This document shows positions 52,031-60,710 of a stretch of DNA of 64,000 nt, in pieces (the stretch's first letter is position 1; each line of letters opens with the position of its first letter). A program made the translations under genes and the position numbers. The DNA comes from G963704535 sp963704535. Its GTDB lineage: Bacteria > Chloroflexota > Chloroflexia > Chloroflexales > Roseiflexaceae. The stretch lies in assembly GCA_963704535.1 (NCBI GenBank), contig OY969916.1, positions 1,612,001 to 1,676,000 of the forward strand, given 5' to 3'. The notes below the pieces were generated by a model. It searched no databases and was not told the DNA's origin. It worked only from the letters and a program-made list of their open reading frames with translations.

Positions 52031-53398
52031 ATGATCGACGAACTCACACTGCTTTCAAAAGATGAAGCCCGCGCGCTAATCCCACGCCCCTCGCGCGACG
52101 AGACCCCGCGCGAGCGCCGCTATTACGTCTGGACGGTCGGCTGCCAGATGAATGTCTCTGACTCCGACCGCCTCGAAGCGGCGCTCCAGGGTGTCGGCTA
52201 CGCGCCGGCCGACCGCCCCGAGGAGGCTGGCTTTATTGTGCTGAACTCGTGCAGCGTTCGCGCGTCGGCCGAGGAGCGCATCCTGGGCAAGCTCGGCGAG
52301 CTTCAGCAGGTCAAGCGTATGCGCCCCGATACCACGATCGTGCTGTGGGGCTGCATGGTCGGCCCGAACAACCAGTCGATCTTCCAATCGCGCCTGCCGA
52401 TGGTCGACCACTTCGTCTCGCCCTCGGCCGTCGATGAGGTCGTCGCCCTCGCGCCCCACTCGCTCTACCAGCTCGACGAGCCGGCCCTGCCGGTGGCCGA
52501 TTGGACCCACCCGCCGGTCGCCGTCCACGTGCCGATCCAGTACGGCTGCAACATGAGCTGTGCCTTCTGCGTCATCCCGCTGCGGCGCGGCCGCGAGCGC
52601 AGCCGCCCGCTCGACGAGATCGTCGAGGAGGTGCGCCGGATCGTCGCTCGCGGCGCCCGCGAGATCACCCTGCTCGGCCAGATCGTCAACTCGTGGGGCC
52701 ACGATCTGCCTGGCCGGCCCGACTTGGCCGACCTGCTGCGCGCCGTCCACGAGGTGCCCGGCCTGTTGCGCCTGCGCTTCCTGACCTCGCACCCGGCCTG
52801 GATGACCGACAAGCTGATCGCGACGGTCGCTACCCTTCCGCGCTGCCAGCACGAGATCAATCTGCCCGTCCAGGCCGGCCACGACGAGCTGCTCAAGCGC
52901 ATGCGCCGCGGCTATACCGTCGCCCGCTACTGGGAGCTGGTCGGCAAGATCCGCGCGGCGATGCCCGATATCGCGCTCACCACCGATATTATCGTCGGCC
53001 ACCCCGGCGAGACGCGCGCGCACTTCGAGCGTACGCTGGCGCTGGTCGAAGAGGTGCGCTTCGATAAAATCCATATCGCCGCCTACTCGGCCCGCCCCGG
53101 CACCCGCGCTGCCGATATGGAGCAGGACCCGGTGCTGGCCGTGACCGAGGCCGAGAAGCAGGCCCGCCGCGTCGAGCTTGAGCGCATACAGGAGCGCATC
53201 GTCGCCGAGATCAACGCCCGGCTGCTCGGTCGCACGGTCGAGGTGCTGGTCGAAGGCGAGAGCAAGGGCAAGTGGCGTGGCCGCACGGTCGGTAACAAAC
53301 TGGTGTTCTTCGCCGATCGGCACGATTGGGCCGGTCGGCTCGCGTCGCGTCACGATCACCCAGACTGGCCCCTGGTCGCTCCAGGGGGCGCTTGTTGA
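52031..53398 (+). CDS. miaB: MiaB-type tRNA methylthiotransferase
   Basis: This radical SAM enzyme adds a methylthio group to i6A37 of tRNA. The 455-residue product has the N-terminal UPF0004 domain with three cluster Cys (VWTVGCQMN, VLNSCSVRAS, LWGCMVGP). The radical SAM motif CNMSCAFCVIPLRRGRERSR (CxxxCxxC) is near 173, with NLPVQAGHDELLKRMRRGYT and TTDIIVGHPGET after it, and a C-terminal TRAM domain (LLGRTVEVLVEGESKGKWRG). Pattern and order are MiaB rather than RimO, though SGS is replaced by AGH. It is probably co-transcribed with the CPBP gene. Confidence 0.9.
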   Translation: MIDELTLLSKDEARALIPRPSRDETPRERRYYVWTVGCQMNVSDSDRLEAALQGVGYAPADRPEEAGFIVLNSCSVRASAEERILGKLGELQQVKRMRPDTTIVLWGCMVGPNNQSIFQSRLPMVDHFVSPSAVDEVVALAPHSLYQLDEPALPVADWTHPPVAVHVPIQYGCNMSCAFCVIPLRRGRERSRPLDEIVEEVRRIVARGAREITLLGQIVNSWGHDLPGRPDLADLLRAVHEVPGLLRLRFLTSHPAWMTDKLIATVATLPRCQHEINLPVQAGHDELLKRMRRGYTVARYWELVGKIRAAMPDIALTTDIIVGHPGETRAHFERTLALVEEVRFDKIHIAAYSARPGTRAADMEQDPVLAVTEAEKQARRVELERIQERIVAEINARLLGRTVEVLVEGESKGKWRGRTVGNKLVFFADRHDWAGRLASRHDHPDWPLVAPGGAC

Positions 53399-53416
53399 AG
53401 GGGGAGTATCCGCCTG

Positions 53417-54262
53417 ATGGCGCAGTACGACACCCAGTACACCGCGAGCCCCGAACCGATGCCGGAGCGTCCTAATCGGTGGCCTCTGGCCGGCGTGATG
53501 GTCGTCGATCTCGTCTTGACGATCTTCGCGACGCTGGTGGCCGTGTTGCTGGTCTCGATGCTCATCATCACCCTGCGCGCCCCCCAGCAGGACGGGCCGA
53601 TGTCCGGCCAGTCGAGCCCGGCGCAGGTCATGCAGTTGCTTGGCGCCGATGGCGTGTTCGCCATCCTGCTGCTCCAGAACGCGGTCTTCGTCGCCGTGCC
53701 CCTGCTGCGGGTCAGGCTGCTCCGGCGCGAGCCGCTGTCCGAGATCGGCTTCCAGGCCCGCCGGCCGTTGCTGCTGATCACGGTCGGGCTTGGGCTGGGA
53801 ATGCTGGTGCTGATCGGCAATGTGATCCTCGGCTACCTGTTCAACAGCGCCGGCATCCGCCAGAATCAGGCCGAGCAGTTTCCCTTGTTTCCGGGCGATG
53901 TGACGGGACAGGCCCTGTTCCTGGTCAGCGCAGCGGTTCTCGCCCCGATCGGCGAAGAGGTTCTATTCCGCGGGTACGTGTTCAACGCCATCCGCCTGAG
54001 CTTTGGGTCGAGGCCATGGGGCATCGGGCTGGCCTACGTGGCCAGCGCATCGCTCTTTATGGTCGTCCACTCGCTGTCGGCGACCCAGGGCCTGATCGGC
54101 CTGCTCGTGCCGACCTTTGTGATGGGCTTGGTGTTGGCCTGGGGCATGCGCCGCACCGGCAGCCTGATCCCGTGCATCATCGCCCATGCCTTCAACAATG
54201 GTGTTGCGCTGCTGGCCCTGCTGGTGTGTGTCAATAATCCCGGCATCTGTCCGGTCCCCTGA
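53417..54262 (+). CDS. CPBP family intramembrane glutamic endopeptidase
   Basis: This is a membrane-embedded protease of the Rce1/CAAX-like ABI family. The 281-residue product has several helices and the motif IGEEVLFRGYVFNAIR (EExxxR) near 178, HSLSATQGLIG (His) near 216 and AHAFNNGVALL (HxxxN) near 256. Target unknown. Confidence 0.9.
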   Translation: MAQYDTQYTASPEPMPERPNRWPLAGVMVVDLVLTIFATLVAVLLVSMLIITLRAPQQDGPMSGQSSPAQVMQLLGADGVFAILLLQNAVFVAVPLLRVRLLRREPLSEIGFQARRPLLLITVGLGLGMLVLIGNVILGYLFNSAGIRQNQAEQFPLFPGDVTGQALFLVSAAVLAPIGEEVLFRGYVFNAIRLSFGSRPWGIGLAYVASASLFMVVHSLSATQGLIGLLVPTFVMGLVLAWGMRRTGSLIPCIIAHAFNNGVALLALLVCVNNPGICPVP

Positions 54263-54264
54263 GG

Positions 54265-54312
54265 AAATGGGGAAAAAGGGGATTGACGGGGCAGCCCGCT
54301 CAATCTCTTCCA
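54265..54312. repeat. Degenerate family B core
   Basis: GGAAAAAGGGGATTGACGGGGCAGCCCGCTCAATCTCTTCC is a decayed copy of the palindromic core. Confidence 0.45.
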
Positions 54313-54336
54313 ACATACTGGAACAAGGAGCATGGC

Positions 54337-55188
54337 TTGACCAAACAGGATGAAAAACTGCGCCTGCGCCGCCGCCTCCAGGATCAGGCGATCGAGCTGG
54401 CGGCCAAGAGTCGCTGGGAGGAGGCCGTCGAGACCAACCTCCAGATCATCAACCTTGGCGAGGACGCCGATTCCTTCAATCGCCTTGGGAAAGCCTACTT
54501 TGAGGTCGGCCGCCTGGGCGAGGCGCGCGACGCCTATGGACGCGCGCTGCGGCTCAACGCCAATAACCTGATCGCCCGCAAAAACGTCGAGCGTCTCGAC
54601 GATCTGCTGGTGCGCGTCCGAGAAACCGCCTCGCCGGTCAAGACCTCGCGCCAGCTCGTCGACCTACGACTCTTCATCACCGAGACGGGCAAGACCGCAC
54701 TGACCGCGCTGGTCGGTATCCCGCGCACCCCGATCGTCGACGTGATCGTCACCGGCGAAAAGGTCGATCTGCGCCTCGATGGCCGTAATGTGCTGGTCAT
54801 CGACGCCGACGGCAATCAGATCGGCCGGCTGGAGCCGAAGCTGGCCCAGCGCCTCAGCCAGCTGATGGGCGGCGGCAACCGCTACACAGCGGCGGTCGCC
54901 CAGACCAACAGCCACCAACTGCGGCTGCTGATCCGCGAGGTCTACCAGGACCCCAGCCAGCGCGGCCGAGTCTCGTTCCCCGGCAAGCTTGGCGAAGGCG
55001 CGATGCGCGGCGGCTACATCACCAGCAACCGCTACGATGAGTACGGCGAGGACATGATGGAGGACGAGGAGGTCATCGACGAGCGCGAGGAGGTCGAGGA
55101 GGAGGCCTTCGGCGGCGACGAAGAGGAACTCGGCCTCGATGATATCGAGCAGGACATTGGCGAGGAGGAGGATCTTAACGAGGAGTAG
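54337..55188 (+). CDS. TPR protein with acidic tail
   Basis: The product has 283 residues from a TTG start, selected because AAGGAG lies six bases upstream; no ATG is suitable. Residues 8-85 contain two TPR units (AIELAAKSRWEEAVETNLQII, SFNRLGKAYFEVGRLGEARDAYGRALRL). A middle domain (TALVGIPRTPIVDVIV, QIGRLEPKLAQRLSQLM) is unrecognised. The last 45 residues are almost all Glu/Asp. Often found in Chloroflexota; role unknown. Confidence 0.8.
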   Translation: MTKQDEKLRLRRRLQDQAIELAAKSRWEEAVETNLQIINLGEDADSFNRLGKAYFEVGRLGEARDAYGRALRLNANNLIARKNVERLDDLLVRVRETASPVKTSRQLVDLRLFITETGKTALTALVGIPRTPIVDVIVTGEKVDLRLDGRNVLVIDADGNQIGRLEPKLAQRLSQLMGGGNRYTAAVAQTNSHQLRLLIREVYQDPSQRGRVSFPGKLGEGAMRGGYITSNRYDEYGEDMMEDEEVIDEREEVEEEAFGGDEEELGLDDIEQDIGEEEDLNEE

Positions 55189-55252
55189 TCGGTGGTTTGG
55201 TGGGCGTTGTCAGTTGTCCGTCTTCTTATGAAGTTTTACAAAATAATCGGGT

Positions 55253-55272
55253 AGCCCGCGAAGGCGGGCTTT
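55253..55272 (+). terminator. GC-rich hairpin after the TPR gene
   Basis: AGCCCGC, loop GAAG, GCGGGCT then TTG. A short T-tract, but well placed 64 bases past the stop. It is followed by CTAGCTGGCGG/CCGCCCGGTGGG and GGCCGCCTGCGCGGCC palindromes to 55370. Confidence 0.6.
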
Positions 55273-55490
55273 GTAGGGCTAGCTGGCGGTCTTTAGCCGC
55301 CCGGTGGGCCGCCGTCGAGCTAAAGCTCTCGGCTACGTCTACGAAGGCCGCCTGCGCGGCCTATACCCAATGAAATGTTCAAAGTTCATCAGAAGAACGC
55401 ACATTGCCATAATAAATCCGACCGCCCGTAGTAAATACTGATAACGGACGATTGACAACGGACCTATACCCAGGTAGCTCCTGTGTACTA

Positions 55491-55519
55491 TTGCCTTCCC
55501 TAACCGAAACAACTATACT
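55491..55519 (+). promoter_or_regulatory. Candidate promoter upstream of the pilus ATPase genes
   Basis: TTGCCT (55491-55496), a 17-base spacer and TATACT (55514-55519). Confidence 0.45.
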
Positions 55520-55522
55520 GAG

Positions 55523-55552
55523 GCCGGATGGCGGAAGCGCCGCCCGGCTTTT
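55523..55552 (+). terminator. Hairpin with T-tract in the leader of the pilus operon
   Basis: GCCGG-AT-GGCG, loop GAAG, CGCC-GC-CCGGC then TTTTG. Being just after the candidate promoter it might act as an attenuator, or as a terminator for upstream reading. Confidence 0.5.
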
Positions 55553-55562
55553 GTATTGCAAA

Positions 55563-55620
55563 GCCTCCCCCACCCACAGTGTAAAGCAGAACAGCGCCAT
55601 CCGAAACCTTGTCTTACAGG
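55563..55620. repeat. Right half of family B
   Basis: CTCCCCCACCCACAGTGTAAAG and CCATCCGAAACCTTGTCTTA match the right half of family B. The stretch 55273-55639 has no other gene. Confidence 0.6.
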
Positions 55621-55639
55621 ATCGAGGAGCAGAACGATT

Positions 55640-55984
55640 ATGGACCTAGATATGCGGTTTGACGAAAAAGGCAAGTTCTATACGCCCCGCGTCTCCAAAG
55701 ACTCACTCCCAGCGTTCGTCCGAACCAGCGAGCAGGTGATCGTCGGCCAGATCTATATCCGGCCCGAAAAACGGCTCAAGGACGACCTGAGCGAAGACAC
55801 CTCACGCTTCCTCCCCATAACCGACGCGCGTGTGTACGATGCCGCCACCGAGCAGCTGCTCTACCACAGCAGCTTTATGCTGGTCGCCTACAGCCATATC
55901 ATTATGATCAGCCCGCTCGAAGCGCTTGTCGAGACCCGTCCGTCCCCGTGGCTGCTTCCGGAGACCCAGGAGGACCCGGCATGA
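55640..55984 (+). CDS. Small hypothetical protein of the pilus operon
   Basis: The product has 114 residues from ATG 55640. FYTPRVSKDSLPAFVRTSEQVIVGQIYIRPEKRLKDDL suggests a beta-rich fold with a DNA/RNA or nucleotide-binding look, but I do not recognise it. It overlaps the next gene by four bases, so coupled to the AAA ATPase and TadA. Confidence 0.75.
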   Translation: MDLDMRFDEKGKFYTPRVSKDSLPAFVRTSEQVIVGQIYIRPEKRLKDDLSEDTSRFLPITDARVYDAATEQLLYHSSFMLVAYSHIIMISPLEALVETRPSPWLLPETQEDPA

Positions 55985-57378
55985 ACTTTCAACTGCGCGA
56001 GTTCAGCTCCAACAACCCTTCCGCCGGCAACGCAGCATCGCAATCGACCACGACCCTCCCCGGCGCACTGCCCAGCATCCCCGCCGAACCGACGACGATC
56101 GCCGAGACCGGGCTGGGGATGGGCTTTCTGACCGACCTGGTGCTGAAGATCGTCTACTTCTACGGCAACATCACCGCCACACAGGTTTCCGAAGTCACCA
56201 AGCTGCCATTCCTCGGCGTGATCGACAAAGTGCTGGAGTTCCTCAAGCTTGAGGAATATATCGATATCATCGGGGCGCAGGGCGGCTTTAGCGAGCGGTC
56301 ATTTCAGTATGTGATCGCCAATAAAGGCCGCGTCAAGATCGGTGAAGTGCTCGATCGCTCGCAGTACGCCGGCCCCGCGCCGGTCACGCTCGACGAGTAT
56401 ATCGCCATGGCCCGGCGCCAGGCGATCGGCGAGCTGGTCGTTGACTCGCGCACCGTTCGTGGCGCCTTCTCGGGCCTGGTGATCAATGAACGGATGCTCG
56501 ATAAGATCGGCCCGGCCGCGAACTCGGCCCGTTCGCTGTTCCTGTATGGGCCGCCCGGCAATGGCAAGACGACGATCGCCGAGGGCATCGCCAATATGCT
56601 CGGCGGCTATATCCTGATCCCCCACACAGTCGAGATCGACGGCCAGATCATCAAGATGTTCGACCCGCTCAACCACAAACCGGTGCCGCTGCCGGCGGCG
56701 CCCCCACCCGATCCGGCATCGCCCTTCGGCGGCGGCCCGGCCGGCAGCGCCGCGCCCCAACCCGACCGGCGCTGGGTCGTCTGCCACCGGCCGCAGGTAG
56801 TCGTCGGCGGCGAGCTGATTTTGGAGCAGCTTGAGCTGATCTTCGACCCGATCTCCAAGGTCTACGAGGCGCCCTACCAGCTCAAGGCCAATGGCGGGCT
56901 GTTCCTGATCGACGACTTCGGTCGCCAGAAGTGCCGCCCGCAGGACCTGCTGAACCGCTGGATCGTCCCGCTGGAGAAGAAGGTCGACTACCTGGCGCTC
57001 CAGACCGGCAAGAAGCTCCAGGTGCCTTTCGACGTGCTGATCGTGTTCTCGACCAACCTTTCGCCGAAGGACCTGGTGGACGACGCGTTCCTGCGGCGCA
57101 TCCGCCACAAGATCGAGGTGCCCAATCCTTCGCCCGACGAATATCGCGAGATCTTCAAGATCGTCTGCAAGGTCAAGAAGATCCCCTACAGCGACGATGG
57201 GCTGCGCTACCTCATCCAGGAGCACTACCTCAAGGTTAGGCGCGACCTGCGCGCCTGCCACCCGCGCGACCTATGCGATCAGATCCTGGATGAGGCCAAA
57301 TATCGCAACCAGTCGCCGTCGATGACCAAGGAGCTGCTCGACCGAGCCTGTGAAGCCTATTTCGTGAAACTGTCCTGA
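55981..57378 (+). CDS. AAA family ATPase upstream of TadA
   Basis: The 465-residue product has a Ser/Thr/Pro-rich start. A winged-helix-like segment (VYFYGNITATQVSEVTKLPF) is followed by the AAA core with Walker A YGPPGNGKTTIAEGIA near 200 and Walker B GGLFLIDDFGRQKC (DD). VFSTNLSPKDLVDDAFLRRI is the sensor. A Pro/Gly linker inserts at 240-265. Genes like it precede TadA in Chloroflexota; function unknown, perhaps assembly or regulation of Tad secretion. Confidence 0.82.
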   Translation: MNFQLREFSSNNPSAGNAASQSTTTLPGALPSIPAEPTTIAETGLGMGFLTDLVLKIVYFYGNITATQVSEVTKLPFLGVIDKVLEFLKLEEYIDIIGAQGGFSERSFQYVIANKGRVKIGEVLDRSQYAGPAPVTLDEYIAMARRQAIGELVVDSRTVRGAFSGLVINERMLDKIGPAANSARSLFLYGPPGNGKTTIAEGIANMLGGYILIPHTVEIDGQIIKMFDPLNHKPVPLPAAPPPDPASPFGGGPAGSAAPQPDRRWVVCHRPQVVVGGELILEQLELIFDPISKVYEAPYQLKANGGLFLIDDFGRQKCRPQDLLNRWIVPLEKKVDYLALQTGKKLQVPFDVLIVFSTNLSPKDLVDDAFLRRIRHKIEVPNPSPDEYREIFKIVCKVKKIPYSDDGLRYLIQEHYLKVRRDLRACHPRDLCDQILDEAKYRNQSPSMTKELLDRACEAYFVKLS

Positions 57379-57442
57379 TCACCATCTATGTAAGGCGGTC
57401 CCTCTGTGGCCGCCTGCGGCCTCTGATACGAGGAGAACATCT

Positions 57443-59011
57443 ATGTCGCTCTTGAAACGCCTCGGCGGTCAGCCCCAGCCTAACGATAATGCCTCGGGCA
57501 GCGGCGCCCCACGCAGCTCCGCTGTCGCCCCACCCCCGCCGCCGTCCGAGGCCACCGGCTCGCTGCGGGGCGCCGTCGCCACGCCCCCGCCCCCGCCACC
57601 CGAGGCGGCCCCGCGCGCGGCAGCCCTTCCGCCGATGCAGGCCGAGTCGGTCCGGCAGCCGTCGGCGCTTGAGCAGCGGGTCACCGGCGGACTCAGCGGG
57701 ATCAGCGGCATTTCAGGCGGCGAAACGACCCAGCAGCGCATCCTGGAGCTGTCGCTCTGGATTGTCGACCGGGTGCAGGGCTCGCTGGGCACTCAGACCG
57801 AGCTGAAGCGCACGCCCGAGTCCGAGCGGCTGTTGCAGGAGCGCTTCACCAACTACTACCGCCAGAGCGGCGTCAACCTGAACGATGGCCAGGTCAAGCA
57901 GCTCTACGAGATGGTCACCGACGAGCTGTTCGGGTTCGGGCCGATCGAGCCGCTCCTACGCGACGACTCGATCACCGAGGTCATGGTCAACGGGCCGAAC
58001 ATCGTGTATATTGAGCAGAAGGGCAAGATCTACCAGACGCCGGTCCGCTTCGCCAGTGATGACCACGTGCTCAAGGTGATCGACCGGATCATCCGACCGC
58101 TGGGCCGTCGCATCGACCGCAAGTGGCCGATGGTCGACGCTCGGTTGCCCGATGGTTCGCGCGTCAACGCGATCATCCCGCCTTGCTCGATCGACGGCCC
58201 GACGATCACCATCCGAAAGTTCTCCAAGACCAAGCTCCAGGTCGAGGACCTGATCCGGTTCGGGTCGGTGACGCAGCAGATGGCCGAGTTCCTACGCGCG
58301 TGCGTGGTCAGCCGGCTCAATATCGTTGTCTCCGGCGGCACCGGCTCCGGCAAGACGACGCTGCTGAACGTGCTTTCGAACTTCATCCCCGAAGACGAGC
58401 GCATTGTCACGATCGAGGACAGCGCCGAGCTGAAGCTGGGCCAGGACCACGTGGTGCGCCTGGAGGCCAAGCCGCCCGAGGTCGACGGCTCCGGCCGCGT
58501 GACGATCAACGACCTGGTGATCAACTCGCTACGTATGCGCCCGGAGCGCGTGGTGATCGGCGAGTGCCGCGGCGGCGAGACGATGGCAATGCTCCAGGCG
58601 ATGAACACCGGCCACGACGGCTCGCTCACGACGCTGCACTCCAACACGCCGCGCGATGCCTGCTCGCGTATGGAGACGATGGCGATGATGGCCGGGATGG
58701 ATATGCCGCTCAAGGTCATCCGTGAGCAGATCGCCTCGGCGATCGACCTGATCGTCCAGCAGACGCGCCTGGAGGACGGGCAGCGCAAGGTCTCGCACAT
58801 CACCGAGGTCCAGGGGATGGAGGGCGATGTGATCGTGTTGCAGGACATCTTCCTGCTGGATATCAAGGGCAAGACGCCCGAGGGCAAGTTGATCACCGAG
58901 CTGCGGCCGACCGGCACGCGCCCGCGCTTCACCACGCGGCTGGAGTCGCATGGCTTCAAGCTGCCGCCGAGCATCTTCGGGGCGGAGATGCCTGGTGGCA
59001 AAAAGTGGTGA
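57443..59011 (+). CDS. tadA: TadA/CpaF-type secretion ATPase
   Basis: This hexameric ATPase powers Flp pilus assembly. The 522-residue product has a Pro/Ala-rich N-terminus (1-85) and an N-domain (YEMVTDELFGFGPIEPLLRDDSITEVMVNG). The ATPase domain follows: Walker A VSGGTGSGKTTLLNVL near 295, VTIEDSAELKL, Walker B/arginine region MRPERVVIGECRGGE and TLHSNTPRDA. tadB and tadC are not downstream; the genes that follow are unrelated. A strong terminator lies 79 bases past the stop. Confidence 0.92.
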   Translation: MSLLKRLGGQPQPNDNASGSGAPRSSAVAPPPPPSEATGSLRGAVATPPPPPPEAAPRAAALPPMQAESVRQPSALEQRVTGGLSGISGISGGETTQQRILELSLWIVDRVQGSLGTQTELKRTPESERLLQERFTNYYRQSGVNLNDGQVKQLYEMVTDELFGFGPIEPLLRDDSITEVMVNGPNIVYIEQKGKIYQTPVRFASDDHVLKVIDRIIRPLGRRIDRKWPMVDARLPDGSRVNAIIPPCSIDGPTITIRKFSKTKLQVEDLIRFGSVTQQMAEFLRACVVSRLNIVVSGGTGSGKTTLLNVLSNFIPEDERIVTIEDSAELKLGQDHVVRLEAKPPEVDGSGRVTINDLVINSLRMRPERVVIGECRGGETMAMLQAMNTGHDGSLTTLHSNTPRDACSRMETMAMMAGMDMPLKVIREQIASAIDLIVQQTRLEDGQRKVSHITEVQGMEGDVIVLQDIFLLDIKGKTPEGKLITELRPTGTRPRFTTRLESHGFKLPPSIFGAEMPGGKKW

Positions 59012-59089
59012 GCGGGGGTTGAACGGGGAACAGCGGAACGACGGAGGGAGCGGAAAGGGAAGCGGATAGAGCGGATTTTGGTTGTGAAA

Positions 59090-59126
59090 GCAGGGCGAGC
59101 CATCCGGCCCGCCCTGCTTTGTTTTT
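59090..59126 (+). terminator. Rho-independent terminator after tadA
   Basis: GCAGGGCGAGCC, loop ATCC, GGCCCGCCCTGC then TTTGTTTTT. The long GC stem (one bulge) and T-rich tract make this the clearest terminator in the window. Confidence 0.9.
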
Positions 59127-59186
59127 AGGAGCGATTGGATGAATCAAAGCAGGTGATGGCCGGCAGATGCGCGTTGTCGGCGGCGC

Positions 59187-59252
59187 CCGCGTCGCGGCGT
59201 AGGGGTGGGTCTCGCACCCACCCGCGATGCGGGCGCCGACCGGCAGTGTAGT
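59187..59252. repeat. Nested palindrome GGCGCCCGCG/CGCGATGCGGGCGCC
   Basis: Outer arms TCGGCGGCGCCCGCGTCGCGG and CCGCGATGCGGGCGCCGA enclose an inner GGGTGGGT/ACCCACCC hairpin. ACGAAGGGCGCGAAGA words follow (59281-59320). No gene in 59127-59322. Confidence 0.6.
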
Positions 59253-59322
59253 TCGTCGTCAATCAGCCGGCAGTTTTACCACGAAGGGCGCGAAGATATG
59301 AAGACCACTAAGGTATCGAAGA

Positions 59323-59616
59323 CTACGAGACGTTATTTGCCACACGCTCAGGTGGAATGAGCTTAATCAGACTGCGGAGGGTGGTGTTCACCGCTTCGGC
59401 GTCTGGGAAATAGGCCCGTACATCAGGATCAAGCATCACAGCGCCATCAGGCAATGCGTAATCGCGTTCTTCGGTCGTGCCATCTGACTTACGGATGGTG
59501 ATGGTATAACCACGCTGGTAGGCGCGATGGTGCTTCCCACGGACACCACCTGAGAAATCATATTCCGGCAGCATTTCGTCGCTGTCGTCTGGTTGGTTAG
59601 ACATCTCGTTACTCAT
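59323..59616 (-). CDS. Small hypothetical protein, antitoxin-like
   Basis: The product has 97 residues: LPEYDFSGGVRGKHHRAYQRGYTITIRKSDGTTEERDYALPDGAVMLDPDVRAYFPDAE is a pattern common in Cyanobacteria and Chloroflexota of unknown function, often next to PIN or other toxin genes. No partner is seen here. Confidence 0.7.
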   Translation of the reverse strand: MSNEMSNQPDDSDEMLPEYDFSGGVRGKHHRAYQRGYTITIRKSDGTTEERDYALPDGAVMLDPDVRAYFPDAEAVNTTLRSLIKLIPPERVANNVS

Positions 59617-59718
59617 GCCGTGGCCTTGGCTTCATCCCATTCAAAGCGCAAATCCATTCGGCTCTACCTTCGCTTATCCAAATGATGGCGGATAGCGTAC
59701 CACAGGCTACAGGCTTTT

Positions 59719-60369
59719 TCAATAGCGATCCGGCCTACTCCGCGCCAGCGCCAGCCCATACACCTGCTCCGTGCCCGCAGCCCGCAGCGCAGCCGCGCAG
59801 GCCGCCATCGTCGCGCCCGTCGTCAGCACGTCGTCCACCAGGATGATGCGGCGTGGCGGCGTGGCGCCCTGCCAGCGAAACGCGCCGCGCATGTTCTCAG
59901 CGCGGGCACGCGCGTCGAGCCGGGCCTGCTGCTCGGTGGCCCGCACGCGCGCTAGGCCGGCGCCGATCAGCGGCAGCCGCAACGCCTGCTCGACCTCGCG
60001 GGCCAGCACCTCGGCCTGGTTGAAGCCGCGCTCGGCCTGGCGGGCGGGGTGCAGCGGGATCGGCAGCAGAGCATCGGCCGCGAGGGGGCGCGCGGCCAGG
60101 ACGGCGGACAGCAGCGCGCCGAGCGGCTGGGCCATGCGGCGCACGCGGCGGTACTTGAGTTGGTGGACGGCACCGCGCAGCGGCCCATCGAAGACGAACG
60201 CGATCCGCACGCCGTCCAGCCCCGGCAGCGTGGGCGCCGGCTCGGCGGGGTAGGGCGCCAGCGCGGCGCGGCACTCCCCGCAGAGCAGGTCGCCTAGCTG
60301 CTTGCAGCCGGCGCAGCGGTCGGGAAACAGCAGTGCGAGCAGCTTGTCGAGGATAGAGCGGCCGGCCAT
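59719..60369 (-). CDS. comF: ComF family phosphoribosyltransferase-like protein
   Basis: The 216-residue product has an N-terminal zinc-like CAGCKQLGDLLCGECRAAL, then KYRRVRRMAQPLGALL and a PRTase signature RIILVDDVLTTGATMAACAAAL near 175. In competent bacteria ComF aids DNA uptake. No other competence gene is visible. Confidence 0.9.
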   Translation of the reverse strand: MAGRSILDKLLALLFPDRCAGCKQLGDLLCGECRAALAPYPAEPAPTLPGLDGVRIAFVFDGPLRGAVHQLKYRRVRRMAQPLGALLSAVLAARPLAADALLPIPLHPARQAERGFNQAEVLAREVEQALRLPLIGAGLARVRATEQQARLDARARAENMRGAFRWQGATPPRRIILVDDVLTTGATMAACAAALRAAGTEQVYGLALARSRPDRY

Positions 60370-60471
60370 GGTACCTCACCTAGGTATACGTCCCATCGTA
60401 GTATAGGCAAGCGCACGGCGCGACGAAATGGGCCGCCGGTCCTGTCACTTGCTCCTGAGAGTACTATCATC

Positions 60472-60653
60472 GCTGTCAGTTGTCCGTTGTCCCTGGTCAG
60501 TTGTCAGTGGTCTGCCGGTAGCAATGGCGTCGGCGATGGCAATGTCGTCGGTGATGGCAATGTGGTAGGGGTGAAGCATTTGCGTGTCACCGTGATCGAT
60601 CGGCGCATCCCGGTGATTGATCGGCGGTCGGTGGTCGGCGGTCGGCGGTCGGG
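60472..60653. repeat. Word repeats of families G and H
   Basis: TCAGTTGTCCGTTGTCCCTG and GTCAGTTGTCAGTGG (60475-60511) are followed by GGCGATGGCAATGTCGTCGG-like words and then GATCGGCGGTCGGTGGTCGG (60619-60653). The divergent region 60370-60710 has no other gene. Confidence 0.6.
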
Positions 60654-60710
60654 TCTTGCCGCGCTCCCGGCGATAGGCTATCATGCCGGCATTGATTGAG
60701 AGGAGTCCTG

